Source: Methanolobus sp. UBA32
GTDB lineage: Archaea > Halobacteriota > Methanosarcinia > Methanosarcinales > Methanosarcinaceae
Assembly (NCBI GenBank): GCA_002507205.1
Contig: DAZF01000021.1
Location: 7,409 to 21,667 of the forward strand
DNA length: 14,259 bases
Direction: 5' to 3'
In this document: one piece after another, positions 1-6,801 of the stretch
How positions within the stretch are numbered: position 1 is the first letter of the stretch
Layout of the letters: each line of letters starts with the position of its first letter
Notes under the pieces: generated by a model
Told to the model about the DNA's origin: nothing
What the model saw: only the letters and a program-made list of their open reading frames with translations
The model's database searches: none
Program-made: the position numbers and the translations under genes

Positions 1-521
1 GAAACAGATGGCGTATAGCTTGAATCATTTACATCAGTGCGATTATTGATCAATTCATCATCCAGGTACCAGAGAACATCTGACCCTTCACTTACATTCA
101 CAGAGAATTCCGGCTCACGGTCAAGCCTTGAACTGACAAGCCCAAAGCCCGGTGAGAATATTACATCAAAATCAGGAATTACTGCCATACACCACTCGTT
201 GCTTAAAATGTCAGTTCCATCATCAACAATGACCGTGAGATTGTAAGTTTCAGCCTCATTTATAGAAGCGACATATGCTGAAGCTATACATGAAAGGTCT
301 TTTTGCACCATCACATCATCAAGCAACCAGGTTACATCTGATGAGTTAACAGAAGATACGGAAAAGCTGATTGATTCGCCGGTATATGTGGACACTTCTG
401 CATTCACAGGGGAAAAGACTACACCGTCTGCTGCAGAAGCCGGAAGTATGATCAATCCGAGAAAAATAGCAAACTGAAAGAAACGAAAGGAACCAGAAAT
501 AAAATCATTTTTCAAGATCAT
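1..521 (-). CDS. Secreted surface protein with tandem Ig-like repeats (partial, 3' end outside window)
   Basis: The frame is open from the ATG at 521 to the window edge, giving 173 codons with no stop. Residues 13-31 form a hydrophobic signal peptide ending in a PASA-A type cleavage site, so the protein is probably exported. The mature part holds two copies of a repeat with a period of 86 residues: FSP (36-38 and 122-124) and SDVxWxLDD (61-69 and 147-155). This pattern suggests Ig-like or PKD-like surface domains. The start is fixed by a stop codon directly upstream in frame and by the signal peptide. The motif GGTGA fills the 5 nt between the TAA of the upstream TrmB-family gene and this ATG, so translation is probably coupled. 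The function is unknown. A role at the envelope, serving the exporter operon it belongs to, is inference. The full length and any C-terminal anchor cannot be seen. Confidence 0.8.
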   Translation of the reverse strand, partial: MILKNDFISGSFRFFQFAIFLGLIILPASAADGVVFSPVNAEVSTYTGESISFSVSSVNSSDVTWLLDDVMVQKDLSCIASAYVASINEAETYNLTVIVDDGTDILSNEWCMAVIPDFDVIFSPGFGLVSSRLDREPEFSVNVSEGSDVLWYLDDELINNRTDVNDSSYTPSV

Positions 522-526
522 TCACC

Positions 527-1336
527 TTAGAGAGGGTGGTATTTTATGGAAGTTTCCCATTTGGCATCGAGCAGATGTGACATTGTAGAAGAGAACTCTT
601 TTCCATTTGTCCATATGGCTGTCAGGTCGGTTTCACCATCATCATCTTTTAAGATATCCACAAGCATCTCGGAATTGTCTACAACAACAACAAAACTTTT
701 CAGGTCCAGTGGATGCTTATCCATTGAATTTATCCGGATGGATGCAAGGGGGACTATGTTAGAGAGCTTTCTGGCTTCTTCCTCACAAGAACTTATAAGT
801 TTCAAACTGACACCTTCATCAGTGGTCTTTTTGTTGAAAATTCCAATCATTGTAGTGTAGTCTTTTTTGAGGGACTTGTACCGGTCAGCAAGCTCATAGA
901 ATGGCGTTGAGGCACTAAGTATAATAATCTCTTTTTGAGCACCCTCAAACATCTGCATGACCCGGTCCGTAACGTTTCTGATACCATTGATGGTCCACAT
1001 AAGTTCTTCACTCTTGTTAGTTGAACATTCACCATATATTCTGTTCAACTGGTCAAGAACATTGTCACATTCGTCCCCATAATCACGTTTGAGTTTTACA
1101 ATGGCTTCTTCTGGAAGAATACACCTGTAACGCATTGGTTTTGTATTCTGGAATTCAATGATGCCTTTTTGTTCCAGTTTTTTAAGCGCACCATATATAG
1201 CTGAATTAGGAACCCCGGAATCAAGATGCAGGGTTGATACTGTGGCACTTTCATTCTTAACAAGAGCCACGAATACCTTTGCTTCATATGATGTGAAACC
1301 TATTTTCTGAAGAGATGTTAAAAGAATTGTAATAAT
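527..1336 (-). CDS. TrmB-family transcriptional regulator (probable ATT start)
   Basis: This is a DNA-binding regulator of the archaeal TrmB family. Counted from 1336 it has 269 residues. Residues 9-75 form the winged helix: LQKIGFTSYEAKVFVAL, then a recognition helix around GVPNSAIYGALKKLEQKG and a wing around EFQNTKPMRYR. The rest resembles the C-terminal sensor domain seen in many TrmB-like proteins. The first canonical start, GTG at 1270, would delete the first helix of the winged domain. The frame stays open upstream to a TAA at 1351-1349 and contains no ATG, GTG or TTG. ATT at 1336 lies 7 nt after AGGGG (1348-1344) and is the best-placed start. Alternatives are an assembly error or a real GTG start with a shortened domain. 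It sits in the exporter operon and probably regulates it, but no ligand can be read from the sequence. Confidence 0.8.
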   Translation of the reverse strand: MITILLTSLQKIGFTSYEAKVFVALVKNESATVSTLHLDSGVPNSAIYGALKKLEQKGIIEFQNTKPMRYRCILPEEAIVKLKRDYGDECDNVLDQLNRIYGECSTNKSEELMWTINGIRNVTDRVMQMFEGAQKEIIILSASTPFYELADRYKSLKKDYTTMIGIFNKKTTDEGVSLKLISSCEEEARKLSNIVPLASIRINSMDKHPLDLKSFVVVVDNSEMLVDILKDDDGETDLTAIWTNGKEFSSTMSHLLDAKWETSIKYHPL

Positions 1337-1374
1337 ACCAACCCCTGATTAGAAGAAGAAACAAATAAAGGAAC

Positions 1375-1403
1375 AAAAAAGGAGATCAATTGCCTCCTTC
1401 TTT
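1375..1403 (-). terminator. Hairpin with T run at the end of the S-layer-like gene, possible attenuator before TrmB
   Basis: On the minus strand, AAAGAAGGAG pairs with CTCCTTTTTT around a 9-nt loop (10 pairs, one of them G-T). The TGA stop codon of the S-layer-like gene lies in the loop. A T run of six and a pyrimidine-rich stretch (about 1350-1380) follow. This is the form of an intrinsic terminator. No convincing new promoter lies between it and the TrmB-family gene, so partial read-through is the simplest reading. Confidence 0.45.
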
Positions 1404-2483
1404 TTTACCCATGTATTTTTTTGCACCTACAAAAACAGCTCCAAGTACTACCAGAACTACCAGAATTCCAATGTACAATCCCATGCCTGATCCTGAAGAA
1501 CCGGCAGGAAGAGTTTCTGTCTGTATCTTTATAGTGTCCGATATCTGGCTGTGTCCATCGGTATCCTCGTACTTGATCTCACTGTTGATGGCATAAACCT
1601 TCGGTACTGCTGTTTCATCAACCTTCAGTTTGAATACTGCCTCTGCAGTCTCACCTGGTGCAATTGAACCAAGGAAAGACTGGTCATCCGTTGTACTGAA
1701 TGGATCATTGGAACTTATCCTGACCGTTGCATCCTTCACAGCCTCTTCACCCGTATTTTTGTAAACAACACGCAAAAGTCCTTCTGAACCAGCTTCAAGT
1801 TCACCGGTAACGTTCACAACTTCAAAATCAGCCTCTTCACCTACAATGATTGAGATGTTCTGCATCTGTCGACCAACAGCATACCAGAGTCCGACTTCCA
1901 TATTTGTGATACCGAGATCGGTCTCATTGTCACCATCTATCTGGACATTCTCCTGATATCCATAGTACAATTGCAGGTTGAGTGGATACTCACCAGCGGG
2001 AGCATTCTTGGATACTTCTATGTTAAACATGACAGGAGACTCCACCTGCTCACCAGAGGCAAGAGTGCCTGCTTCCTGCGGTCCTGACTTTACCCTGATA
2101 TTTGGGTCTTCTGATACAAGAATTGCAACGATCCCGATGGCGGTTGTCCTCTGAGCTTCATAACCCATTTCCGTTTGCTGTATTTTCTGCTCAAGGTCTG
2201 ATGAATCATCAGCTTCATCCTCAGATTTAAAACCAGTTACAACACCTTTGTTCATCAGGTTGAGATTGAGAGTTACCTCATCCCCGCGGTAAAATTCATT
2301 GTCACCTACAAGTGTTGCGCTTACATCCGGCCCTCCGTAAACTGTATAGTAGTTATCATCAAAATTGAAATATTCAGGAAGTTCCAGGCTAGTTACTGTC
2401 ACCTCAGCATGCACAGGAAGTGCAAGCAGCATAATTAGAATAATTGATGCCGGAATTATCTTTTTAGCATTAATTGTTTTCAT
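1386..2483 (-). CDS. S-layer-like (COG1361-type) exported protein with C-terminal membrane anchor, copy B
   Basis: The protein has about 365 residues. It has an N-terminal signal peptide (about residues 8-26, ending near PVHA-E), a long extracellular beta-rich part with NEW3/CARDB-like segments (for example NAPAGEYPLNLQLYYGY and a VVYKNTGEEAVKDA segment typical of COG1361 proteins), a GSSGSG linker, one transmembrane helix and a basic tail. It is a paralogue of the upstream gene and shares NYYxxYGxPD, FxRG, NKGVxxGFKS, YExQRT and INSEIKY at matching places. ATG also occurs at 2489, but GAGG touches it almost directly, whereas it lies 7 nt before the ATG at 2483, so I prefer 2483. The gene follows the upstream copy after 13 nt. 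A role as an extracellular partner of the HAE3 exporter is inferred from operon position only. Confidence 0.85.
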   Translation of the reverse strand: MKTINAKKIIPASIILIMLLALPVHAEVTVTSLELPEYFNFDDNYYTVYGGPDVSATLVGDNEFYRGDEVTLNLNLMNKGVVTGFKSEDEADDSSDLEQKIQQTEMGYEAQRTTAIGIVAILVSEDPNIRVKSGPQEAGTLASGEQVESPVMFNIEVSKNAPAGEYPLNLQLYYGYQENVQIDGDNETDLGITNMEVGLWYAVGRQMQNISIIVGEEADFEVVNVTGELEAGSEGLLRVVYKNTGEEAVKDATVRISSNDPFSTTDDQSFLGSIAPGETAEAVFKLKVDETAVPKVYAINSEIKYEDTDGHSQISDTIKIQTETLPAGSSGSGMGLYIGILVVLVVLGAVFVGAKKYMGKKEGGN

Positions 2484-2496
2484 AAGCATCCCTCTC

Positions 2497-3606
2497 TTAT
2501 TTATTTGATTTCTTCGATCCGTTTTTTCTGGTATTTTTGATTATCAGTACTATCCCCATAATTACAAGTCCTGCAAGAGCAAGGCCGGTTACATTGACCT
2601 TTCTTTCAGGTTGTTTTAGGAAGACAGTGACTTTCATGTTCTCTGAGAACGCATCTTCACCGTCTACGTCCGTATATTTGATCTCACTGTCAATACCGTA
2701 GCTCTTTTCAACAGCCTGGAAATCAGAAGCAATATCAAATGATATGGTTCTGCTCTCACCAGGTTGCATCGTACCAAGTGATCGTATAGGACGGTCAGTA
2801 CTCAATGGTTGCATCATTATCAACCTTGCAACTGCATCTTCTGCAGGAAGTTCACCGATGTTGGTATAGGTTATATTGAGAGTGTCAGTGCTGCCTGCAG
2901 TAATATTTCCTGAAACACTGCTGACTTCAAATTTAGCTTCAGGTATTATAGTGACAGGAATCTGAATTGTTTGCTCAACGGTCTCATAATAAGTTGCATG
3001 ATCCAGATTAGGCATTCCAAGTATGATAGATTCACCAGCGGTCATCCTAACATCTTTCGGATATTCGTAGTTCAGTGACATTTCGAGAAGATATGTTCCT
3101 GCGGGAGCATTCTCTGAAATAGTAACCGTGAAGACAAAAGGATTCTCCGATAATTCACCGGCAAGCAATTCATCCAGTATTTTACTATTTGTAGCTGTGT
3201 CTACCTCTATCAGATCAGTTGAAGACACGAGATGTGCCTTTATCCCATATGCTGATGTTCTCTGAGTTTCATACTGTAGCTCCGCAAGTGACAGCTGATG
3301 AGCATTTCCTGAAGTTTCGACAACCGTATCGGATTTGAAACCATACAATACACCCTTGTTAGATAGCATGACCCTTATCTGGGCAGTTTCACCACGTTCG
3401 AATTCTGTGTCTCCGAGAACTGATGCGTATATATCAGGTTCTCCGTAAGCCTTGTAGTAATTGTTCGTATATTCATAGGTAGGAGATATGTATTCTTTTG
3501 CAGTTGCCGAAGGCATCAGCACAAAGGTAGCTGCAAGAAAGATACATACCAGTAAGGGGATAAAGTATAGTTTTAATTTGTCAACTTTATTGGATGTGCC
3601 ATTCAT
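2497..3606 (-). CDS. S-layer-like (COG1361-type) exported protein with C-terminal membrane anchor, copy A
   Basis: The protein has 369 residues. An N-terminal hydrophobic segment (about 12-36) serves as signal peptide or anchor. It is followed by an extracellular domain with the COG1361-type pattern (NAPAGTYLLEMSLNYEY and an ITYTNIGELPAEDAVARL segment), a transmembrane helix at about 340-357 and a very basic C-terminus (KNTRKNGSKKSNK), as expected for a cytoplasmic tail. Its ATG overlaps the TGA of the exporter gene by 4 nt (ATGA), so the two are translationally coupled. It is a tandem paralogue of the next gene. Such proteins often sit beside HAE3 exporters in archaea. Whether they act as adaptor, substrate-binding part or S-layer contact cannot be read here. 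Confidence 0.87.
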   Translation of the reverse strand: MNGTSNKVDKLKLYFIPLLVCIFLAATFVLMPSATAKEYISPTYEYTNNYYKAYGEPDIYASVLGDTEFERGETAQIRVMLSNKGVLYGFKSDTVVETSGNAHQLSLAELQYETQRTSAYGIKAHLVSSTDLIEVDTATNSKILDELLAGELSENPFVFTVTISENAPAGTYLLEMSLNYEYPKDVRMTAGESIILGMPNLDHATYYETVEQTIQIPVTIIPEAKFEVSSVSGNITAGSTDTLNITYTNIGELPAEDAVARLIMMQPLSTDRPIRSLGTMQPGESRTISFDIASDFQAVEKSYGIDSEIKYTDVDGEDAFSENMKVTVFLKQPERKVNVTGLALAGLVIMGIVLIIKNTRKNGSKKSNK

Positions 3607-5972
3607 GTGGTTATGCCCTCCGGAATGGTGTTTGATTCATGTTTATCAATGAGTTTGGATTCGCGGCTAATTGCTGCATGTGCTCTTCTTTTTTCCTTGA
3701 ATTTGTCAAGTGTGACAATTACAGGAGGGAAGATCACAAACGTAGCCAGCAGAGCCAGGAATACGTCTATAACTGTTATCAGGCCAAAATTGCTGGTAAT
3801 ACTGAATGGTGATGCGATCAATGCAGAAAAACCAAACACAGTGGTTGCACCAGATGTGACGATGGCTTTTCCGATCTTCACACTTGCTTCCTCCATTGCC
3901 TGTTCGGGGTCTGCACCTTTCTCTTTTTCCTCAAAATAGCGTTCCATCATAAGGATTGCGTATTCCGAGCCAACACCAAGGATAAGCGCACCAAGGGTCG
4001 CGGTCATGGGCGTATATTCCAGACCGGTATAATACATGAGACCACCAGACCATCCTACTACCATTATCATGGTTATCACCGGGGTGAAAGCTTTCAAAAG
4101 ATCACGGTATATCACAAGCAGACCTACAAAAACCAATACGATTCCAAGCAATGTCATCATGGTCCTGCCGGATGTTAAAGCACCTATAACCTCAACAAAG
4201 ACAACTGAATTTCCGGTAATGGTAACTTCTGCTCCGGGCGGAGGTGCCATCCATAGGATATCGTCTTCCACTACATCGGTAAGTTCTCCTATACCCATAA
4301 GTCCAAGCTCACCCATTGCATTGCCTATCTCCAGATTGACCAGAAGTATGGAATTTCCATGAAGATAACTCTCCTTCTGAACGTCAGGTATCTGTTCATA
4401 CAATGCTGCAACCTCTGCTGAACTATCAGGGATTTCCCCGCCGTTCCGGGACTTTATGAGATCAACAATGCTATTTGAGCCGTAAATATGGCTCCTTCCA
4501 TCTACTTCATGCTGTGAGAACTCATCTATCCATGCAAGTAGTTCCGGATCGGTGTTGTCATCTGTCTTTACTATCAGGTTTAATTGATCTTCTCCACCCA
4601 ATATTTCGGCCATATGCGTAAGATCGATCAATGCAGGAAGATCCTGAGGTACAAAGGTTTGCGTATCAGTCTGAATAGGGACCATAGTATCTACAAAAAG
4701 TCCACCAACACAAAGGGAAGCTGCAATCGCTATAACCAGTACTGAATGCTTAATTGAAAAACCAGATATGCTTTTAAGCGCTTTTTCCAGGAAATCCGGT
4801 TCATGTTCAGATAGTTCCATTGAAGATACTTTTTTCTTAGCAGATTGCTTTTTCAGCCCTATTTTTGAGAGTAAATTTTTCTCTGATATTTTATGGAAGC
4901 CGTATAGTACTGTAACTCCTACAAACAATGAGGCTAAGAAACACATCACAATACCGATCATCAGAAGTTTTCCGAAATCCTGTATCATTGGAACAGTTGA
5001 TGTAAACAATGAAAAGAAACCAAGGGCAGTTATTACCAGTGCGATCAAAACTGCAGGACCGGTATGCTTGATGGTGTTTATTACTGCCTGTTCATCACTG
5101 CTGCCATGCTCCAGTTCTTCTTCAATTCGATTATGGAACTGAATTGCGTAATCGATGCCAAGTCCAATAAGTACCGGGAAAGCGGACATGGAAACCATTG
5201 TCATGGGGATATCCAGATAACCCATGGCTCCAAAAGTGAAAATGATACCAAGTATGACTATTGGAAGCGGAAGAAGTCTCCATCTTACATGTTTGAAGAC
5301 AAGATATAGCACAACTATCATGAGGAGAATTGATATCATGAGCAATGTACCCATACTGGAATTCATTGCTTCATTCATTTCGACCATGAAAGCAGGATCA
5401 CCTGTTACAATAACATTATAGTCTCCCGGGAAATCTGCCATTTCAACAGAGGTTCTGGTTTCCCTGAGTATTTCCTCCTTCGTATCATCTGACGTGGTCG
5501 CTTCAACGACTACGGACATAATAGCATGAGTTTCATCAGGGATATAATATGCTGGAACTGATGAACTGATTATTTCATCGATCAGTTCTCTATCATCCGG
5601 GATTTCACTCTGCCCTATCATCTCATAATTAGCATCTTTGATTATAGATGATGGAGAATTGACTTGAATCACTCCTGGGATGTTGACAGTGGATTCGTAT
5701 GCCCTGTCCATTGCCTTGAGAAGTTCAGGATTTGTTACATCACTGCCTTCAACCATTATTATAATTGATTCGGTGCCAAAGAGATTCTGGTAAAGATGAT
5801 CAAAGTTCTGATACAGTTGAGAATTCTTATCTACAAAAGTATCAGTCCCTGATGCCATCCCTATATACTGGGCACCCTGAAATGAAATTATCACGAGAAG
5901 AAACGTGATTAACAGGATAGGTATCGTATTGTCTTCAATGAAGATACCCAGTTTTTCAAAGATGTTTTTTAT
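3603..5972 (-). CDS. HAE3/MMPL-family RND-type exporter (probable ATA start)
   Basis: This is a predicted proton-driven membrane exporter of the RND superfamily, largely archaeal HAE3 branch. From 5972 it has 789 residues in two homologous halves. Each half has one transmembrane helix (about 17-38 and 407-427), a large extracellular loop and five more helices. The RND helix-4 signatures are GIDYAIQFHNR (272-282) and GSEYAILMMER (668-678). The first possible GTG (5894) lies inside the first membrane helix and would delete it. The frame extends 26 codons further to ATA at 5972, giving KNIFEKLGIFIEDNTIPILL, and a full AAGGAGGT (5986-5979) lies 6 nt before that ATA. No ATG, GTG or TTG is available there. 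It is the first gene of the operon and overlaps the next by 4 nt. The substrate is unknown; lipids or amphiphiles are family-level guesses. Confidence 0.88.
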   Translation of the reverse strand: MKNIFEKLGIFIEDNTIPILLITFLLVIISFQGAQYIGMASGTDTFVDKNSQLYQNFDHLYQNLFGTESIIIMVEGSDVTNPELLKAMDRAYESTVNIPGVIQVNSPSSIIKDANYEMIGQSEIPDDRELIDEIISSSVPAYYIPDETHAIMSVVVEATTSDDTKEEILRETRTSVEMADFPGDYNVIVTGDPAFMVEMNEAMNSSMGTLLMISILLMIVVLYLVFKHVRWRLLPLPIVILGIIFTFGAMGYLDIPMTMVSMSAFPVLIGLGIDYAIQFHNRIEEELEHGSSDEQAVINTIKHTGPAVLIALVITALGFFSLFTSTVPMIQDFGKLLMIGIVMCFLASLFVGVTVLYGFHKISEKNLLSKIGLKKQSAKKKVSSMELSEHEPDFLEKALKSISGFSIKHSVLVIAIAASLCVGGLFVDTMVPIQTDTQTFVPQDLPALIDLTHMAEILGGEDQLNLIVKTDDNTDPELLAWIDEFSQHEVDGRSHIYGSNSIVDLIKSRNGGEIPDSSAEVAALYEQIPDVQKESYLHGNSILLVNLEIGNAMGELGLMGIGELTDVVEDDILWMAPPPGAEVTITGNSVVFVEVIGALTSGRTMMTLLGIVLVFVGLLVIYRDLLKAFTPVITMIMVVGWSGGLMYYTGLEYTPMTATLGALILGVGSEYAILMMERYFEEKEKGADPEQAMEEASVKIGKAIVTSGATTVFGFSALIASPFSITSNFGLITVIDVFLALLATFVIFPPVIVTLDKFKEKRRAHAAISRESKLIDKHESNTIPEGITT

Positions 5973-5978
5973 GATTAA

Positions 5979-5986
5979 ACCTCCTT
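5979..5986 (-). promoter_or_regulatory. Shine-Dalgarno sequence that decides the exporter start
   Basis: AAGGAGGT on the minus strand matches the 16S rRNA 3' end very well. The 6-nt spacer places initiation at ATA 5972 (ATC at 5975 is only 3 nt away). No canonical start codon lies within reach in any frame. Confidence 0.75.
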
Positions 5987-6019
5987 ATGATTAATTATGA
6001 TAATAAAAAAACTCCTTCT

Positions 6020-6046
6020 TAGTTGTTTTAATTTGGGCCATAATAA
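6020..6046. promoter_or_regulatory. Shared 27-nt element, copy 1 (exporter promoter)
   Basis: The plus strand reads TAGTTGTTTTAA followed by TTT, then ending CATAATAA. It matches 22 of 27 positions with the element at 6854-6880. It lies just downstream of the exporter TATA box, over the expected transcription start, where a bound repressor would block initiation. A core copy (TGTTTTAACT on the minus strand) lies at 6093-6102. Binding by one of the two TrmB-family proteins is inference. Confidence 0.5.
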
Positions 6047-6050
6047 CATG

Positions 6051-6063
6051 TTTATATATATAA
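6051..6063 (-). promoter_or_regulatory. Promoter (TATA box) of the exporter operon
   Basis: On the minus strand TTATATATATAAA forms a strong archaeal TATA box, preceded by A-rich sequence typical of a BRE. Transcription is expected about 25 nt downstream, near 6030, giving a leader of about 55-60 nt. A GGGGGGT box (6077-6071) lies 7 nt upstream of the TATA box, as it does at the small-protein promoter. Confidence 0.65.
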
Positions 6064-6117
6064 GGGTTTTACCCCCCAATAAACTGACGATGAGTTAAAA
6101 CAGAGTCATAGACGACG

Positions 6118-6123
6118 ATATAA
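6118..6123 (+). promoter_or_regulatory. TATA-like box upstream of the candidate structured RNA
   Basis: ATATAA lies about 26-28 nt before the 5' arm of the long-range stem at 6149, so a transcript from here would begin almost exactly at the structure. It is a single short box in AT-rich DNA, so this is modest evidence. Confidence 0.4.
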
Positions 6124-6148
6124 CAATGAAACTAGAACGAGAGAGGAA

Positions 6149-6275
6149 TGTACCATCAACATTCTGCTATTAAATGTAAAATTAATAGGGTTTGAGACAT
6201 CCTGAAAAGGATGCCTCGTTTGGGGGTTGGATAGGGTGGTACTAACTACACGACAAGCGTGTGGTTGATGGTACA
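6149..6275 (+). ncRNA. Candidate structured noncoding RNA (multi-stem junction)
   Basis: A perfect 12-bp long-range stem, TGTACCATCAAC (6149-6160) with GTTGATGGTACA (6264-6275), encloses three local hairpins. The first is CTATTAA/TTAATAG (6167-6173 with 6182-6188, 8-nt loop). The second is 6194-6203 with 6208-6217, ten positions with one A-C mismatch, closed by a GAAA tetraloop. The third is AACTACACG/CGTGTGGTT (6244-6252 with 6258-6266, loop ACAAG, one T-G pair), which shares 3 nt with the long stem. A G-rich single-stranded stretch (about 6218-6243) lies between the second and third hairpins. The GNRA loop favours the plus strand. It matches no RNA family I recognise. It could be an independent small RNA or part of a leader; the next plus-strand gene starts 640 nt later. 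Confidence 0.5.
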
Positions 6276-6493
6276 CAACAGTACAACTGCATTATTAGTA
6301 GATAAGTCTTTCGATATATAGTCAAATACGACTTATTGTTATCTGATATGGCAAAAATAACACAGACTGGATAATTAATTTTATAGCCTCAAAACATCAT
6401 CCAAAATATCAGCTGATACTGAAACTAATGTTAAAATGATAGATATTGACTTGATTTGTATATACAAGTAACTTATATAAGGATTCCACTCTC
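6276..6493. other. Gene-free stretch with two perfect 12-bp palindromes
   Basis: I see no coding frame with a ribosome binding site here. The stretch holds the perfect palindromes TATCAGCTGATA (6407-6418) and TTGTATATACAA (6456-6467), with centres 49 bp apart, and a palindromic TATA-like box CTTATATAAG (6472-6481). A weaker inverted repeat ATAAGTC/GACTTAT (6302-6308, 6330-6336) lies just downstream of the candidate RNA and could be its terminator. Palindromes of this size fit sites for dimeric regulators. Confidence 0.4.
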
Positions 6494-6500
6494 AAAAAAA
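6494..6500 (-). terminator. T7 tract after the small-protein gene
   Basis: Seven T residues on the minus strand lie 60 nt beyond the stop codon of the small-protein gene. Archaeal RNA polymerase often ends transcription at such tracts without a hairpin. Confidence 0.4.
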
Positions 6501-6559
6501 CATGTTAATTGTGACATTCCAAATTAATAATTATTCAGCATCCGGGGAACATACACTAA

Positions 6560-6724
6560 TCAAATCCCAGGGCGTCTGTCTTTCATCAATGAGTCAAGGT
6601 CTACTTTATTTTCCTTTATCCAATCAGTATCAAGGTTCCGAACAGGCAGATCTTCCATATGAGCTTTTAAAATTTCAACGGAAGATATTGGTCTTTTCGG
6701 ATTTTCTAAATTCGATTTCCCCAT
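6560..6724 (-). CDS. Small hypothetical protein, 54 residues
   Basis: The gene starts at ATG 6724 and ends at TGA 6562-6560. It encodes a mostly hydrophilic protein beginning MGKSNLENPKRPISSVEILK and ending DSLMKDRRPGI, with no cysteine and no membrane segment. GGAGGTG (6735-6729) stands 4 nt before the ATG, and a TATA box lies about 70 nt upstream, so it has the full set of expression signals. An overlapping plus-strand frame of 74 codons has no ribosome binding site and reads as its antisense shadow. I do not recognise the family. The size and charge resemble antitoxins or the C-terminal part of one, but no toxin gene stands beside it. It shares a G6T box upstream of its TATA box with the exporter operon. 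Confidence 0.65.
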   Translation of the reverse strand: MGKSNLENPKRPISSVEILKAHMEDLPVRNLDTDWIKENKVDLDSLMKDRRPGI

Positions 6725-6793
6725 AAAACACCTCCAATGAGTTTACTATAATTTCCTGACTATGTATCGTCAAGTATTGCGATGTTTCGTGCA

Positions 6794-6801
6794 CATATAA
6801 A
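6794..6801 (-). promoter_or_regulatory. Promoter (TATA box) of the 54-residue gene
   Basis: TTTATATG on the minus strand predicts a start near 6772 and a leader of about 48 nt before the ATG at 6724. GGGGGGT (6812-6806) lies 4 nt upstream of the box. The same box stands 7 nt upstream of the exporter TATA box. Confidence 0.5.

Noticed and set aside
6126..6195. Two 15-codon frames (ATG at 6126 and 6148) as attenuation leader peptides
   Set aside because: Neither has a convincing ribosome binding site or a run of one amino acid, and no regulated plus-strand gene lies close downstream.
6194..6217. GAAA-capped hairpin as domain V of a group II intron
   Set aside because: The catalytic triad and the two-base bulge of domain V are absent, and no reverse transcriptase or other intron domains are present.
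6149..6275. Element as a MITE or an H/ACA guide RNA
   Set aside because: No target-site duplication flanks the 12-bp arms, and no kink-turn or clear pseudouridylation pocket is seen, although ACA occurs at the 3' edge. I keep it as an unclassified RNA candidate.
6560..6724. 54-residue gene as half of a toxin-antitoxin pair
   Set aside because: No second small frame with a ribosome binding site lies next to it on either side.
6502..6726. Plus-strand frame of 74 codons
   Set aside because: It has no ribosome binding site and covers the antisense of the 54-residue gene, which has much better signals. Its protein looks like no known family. A leaderless start from the TATA box at 6472 is the only argument for it.
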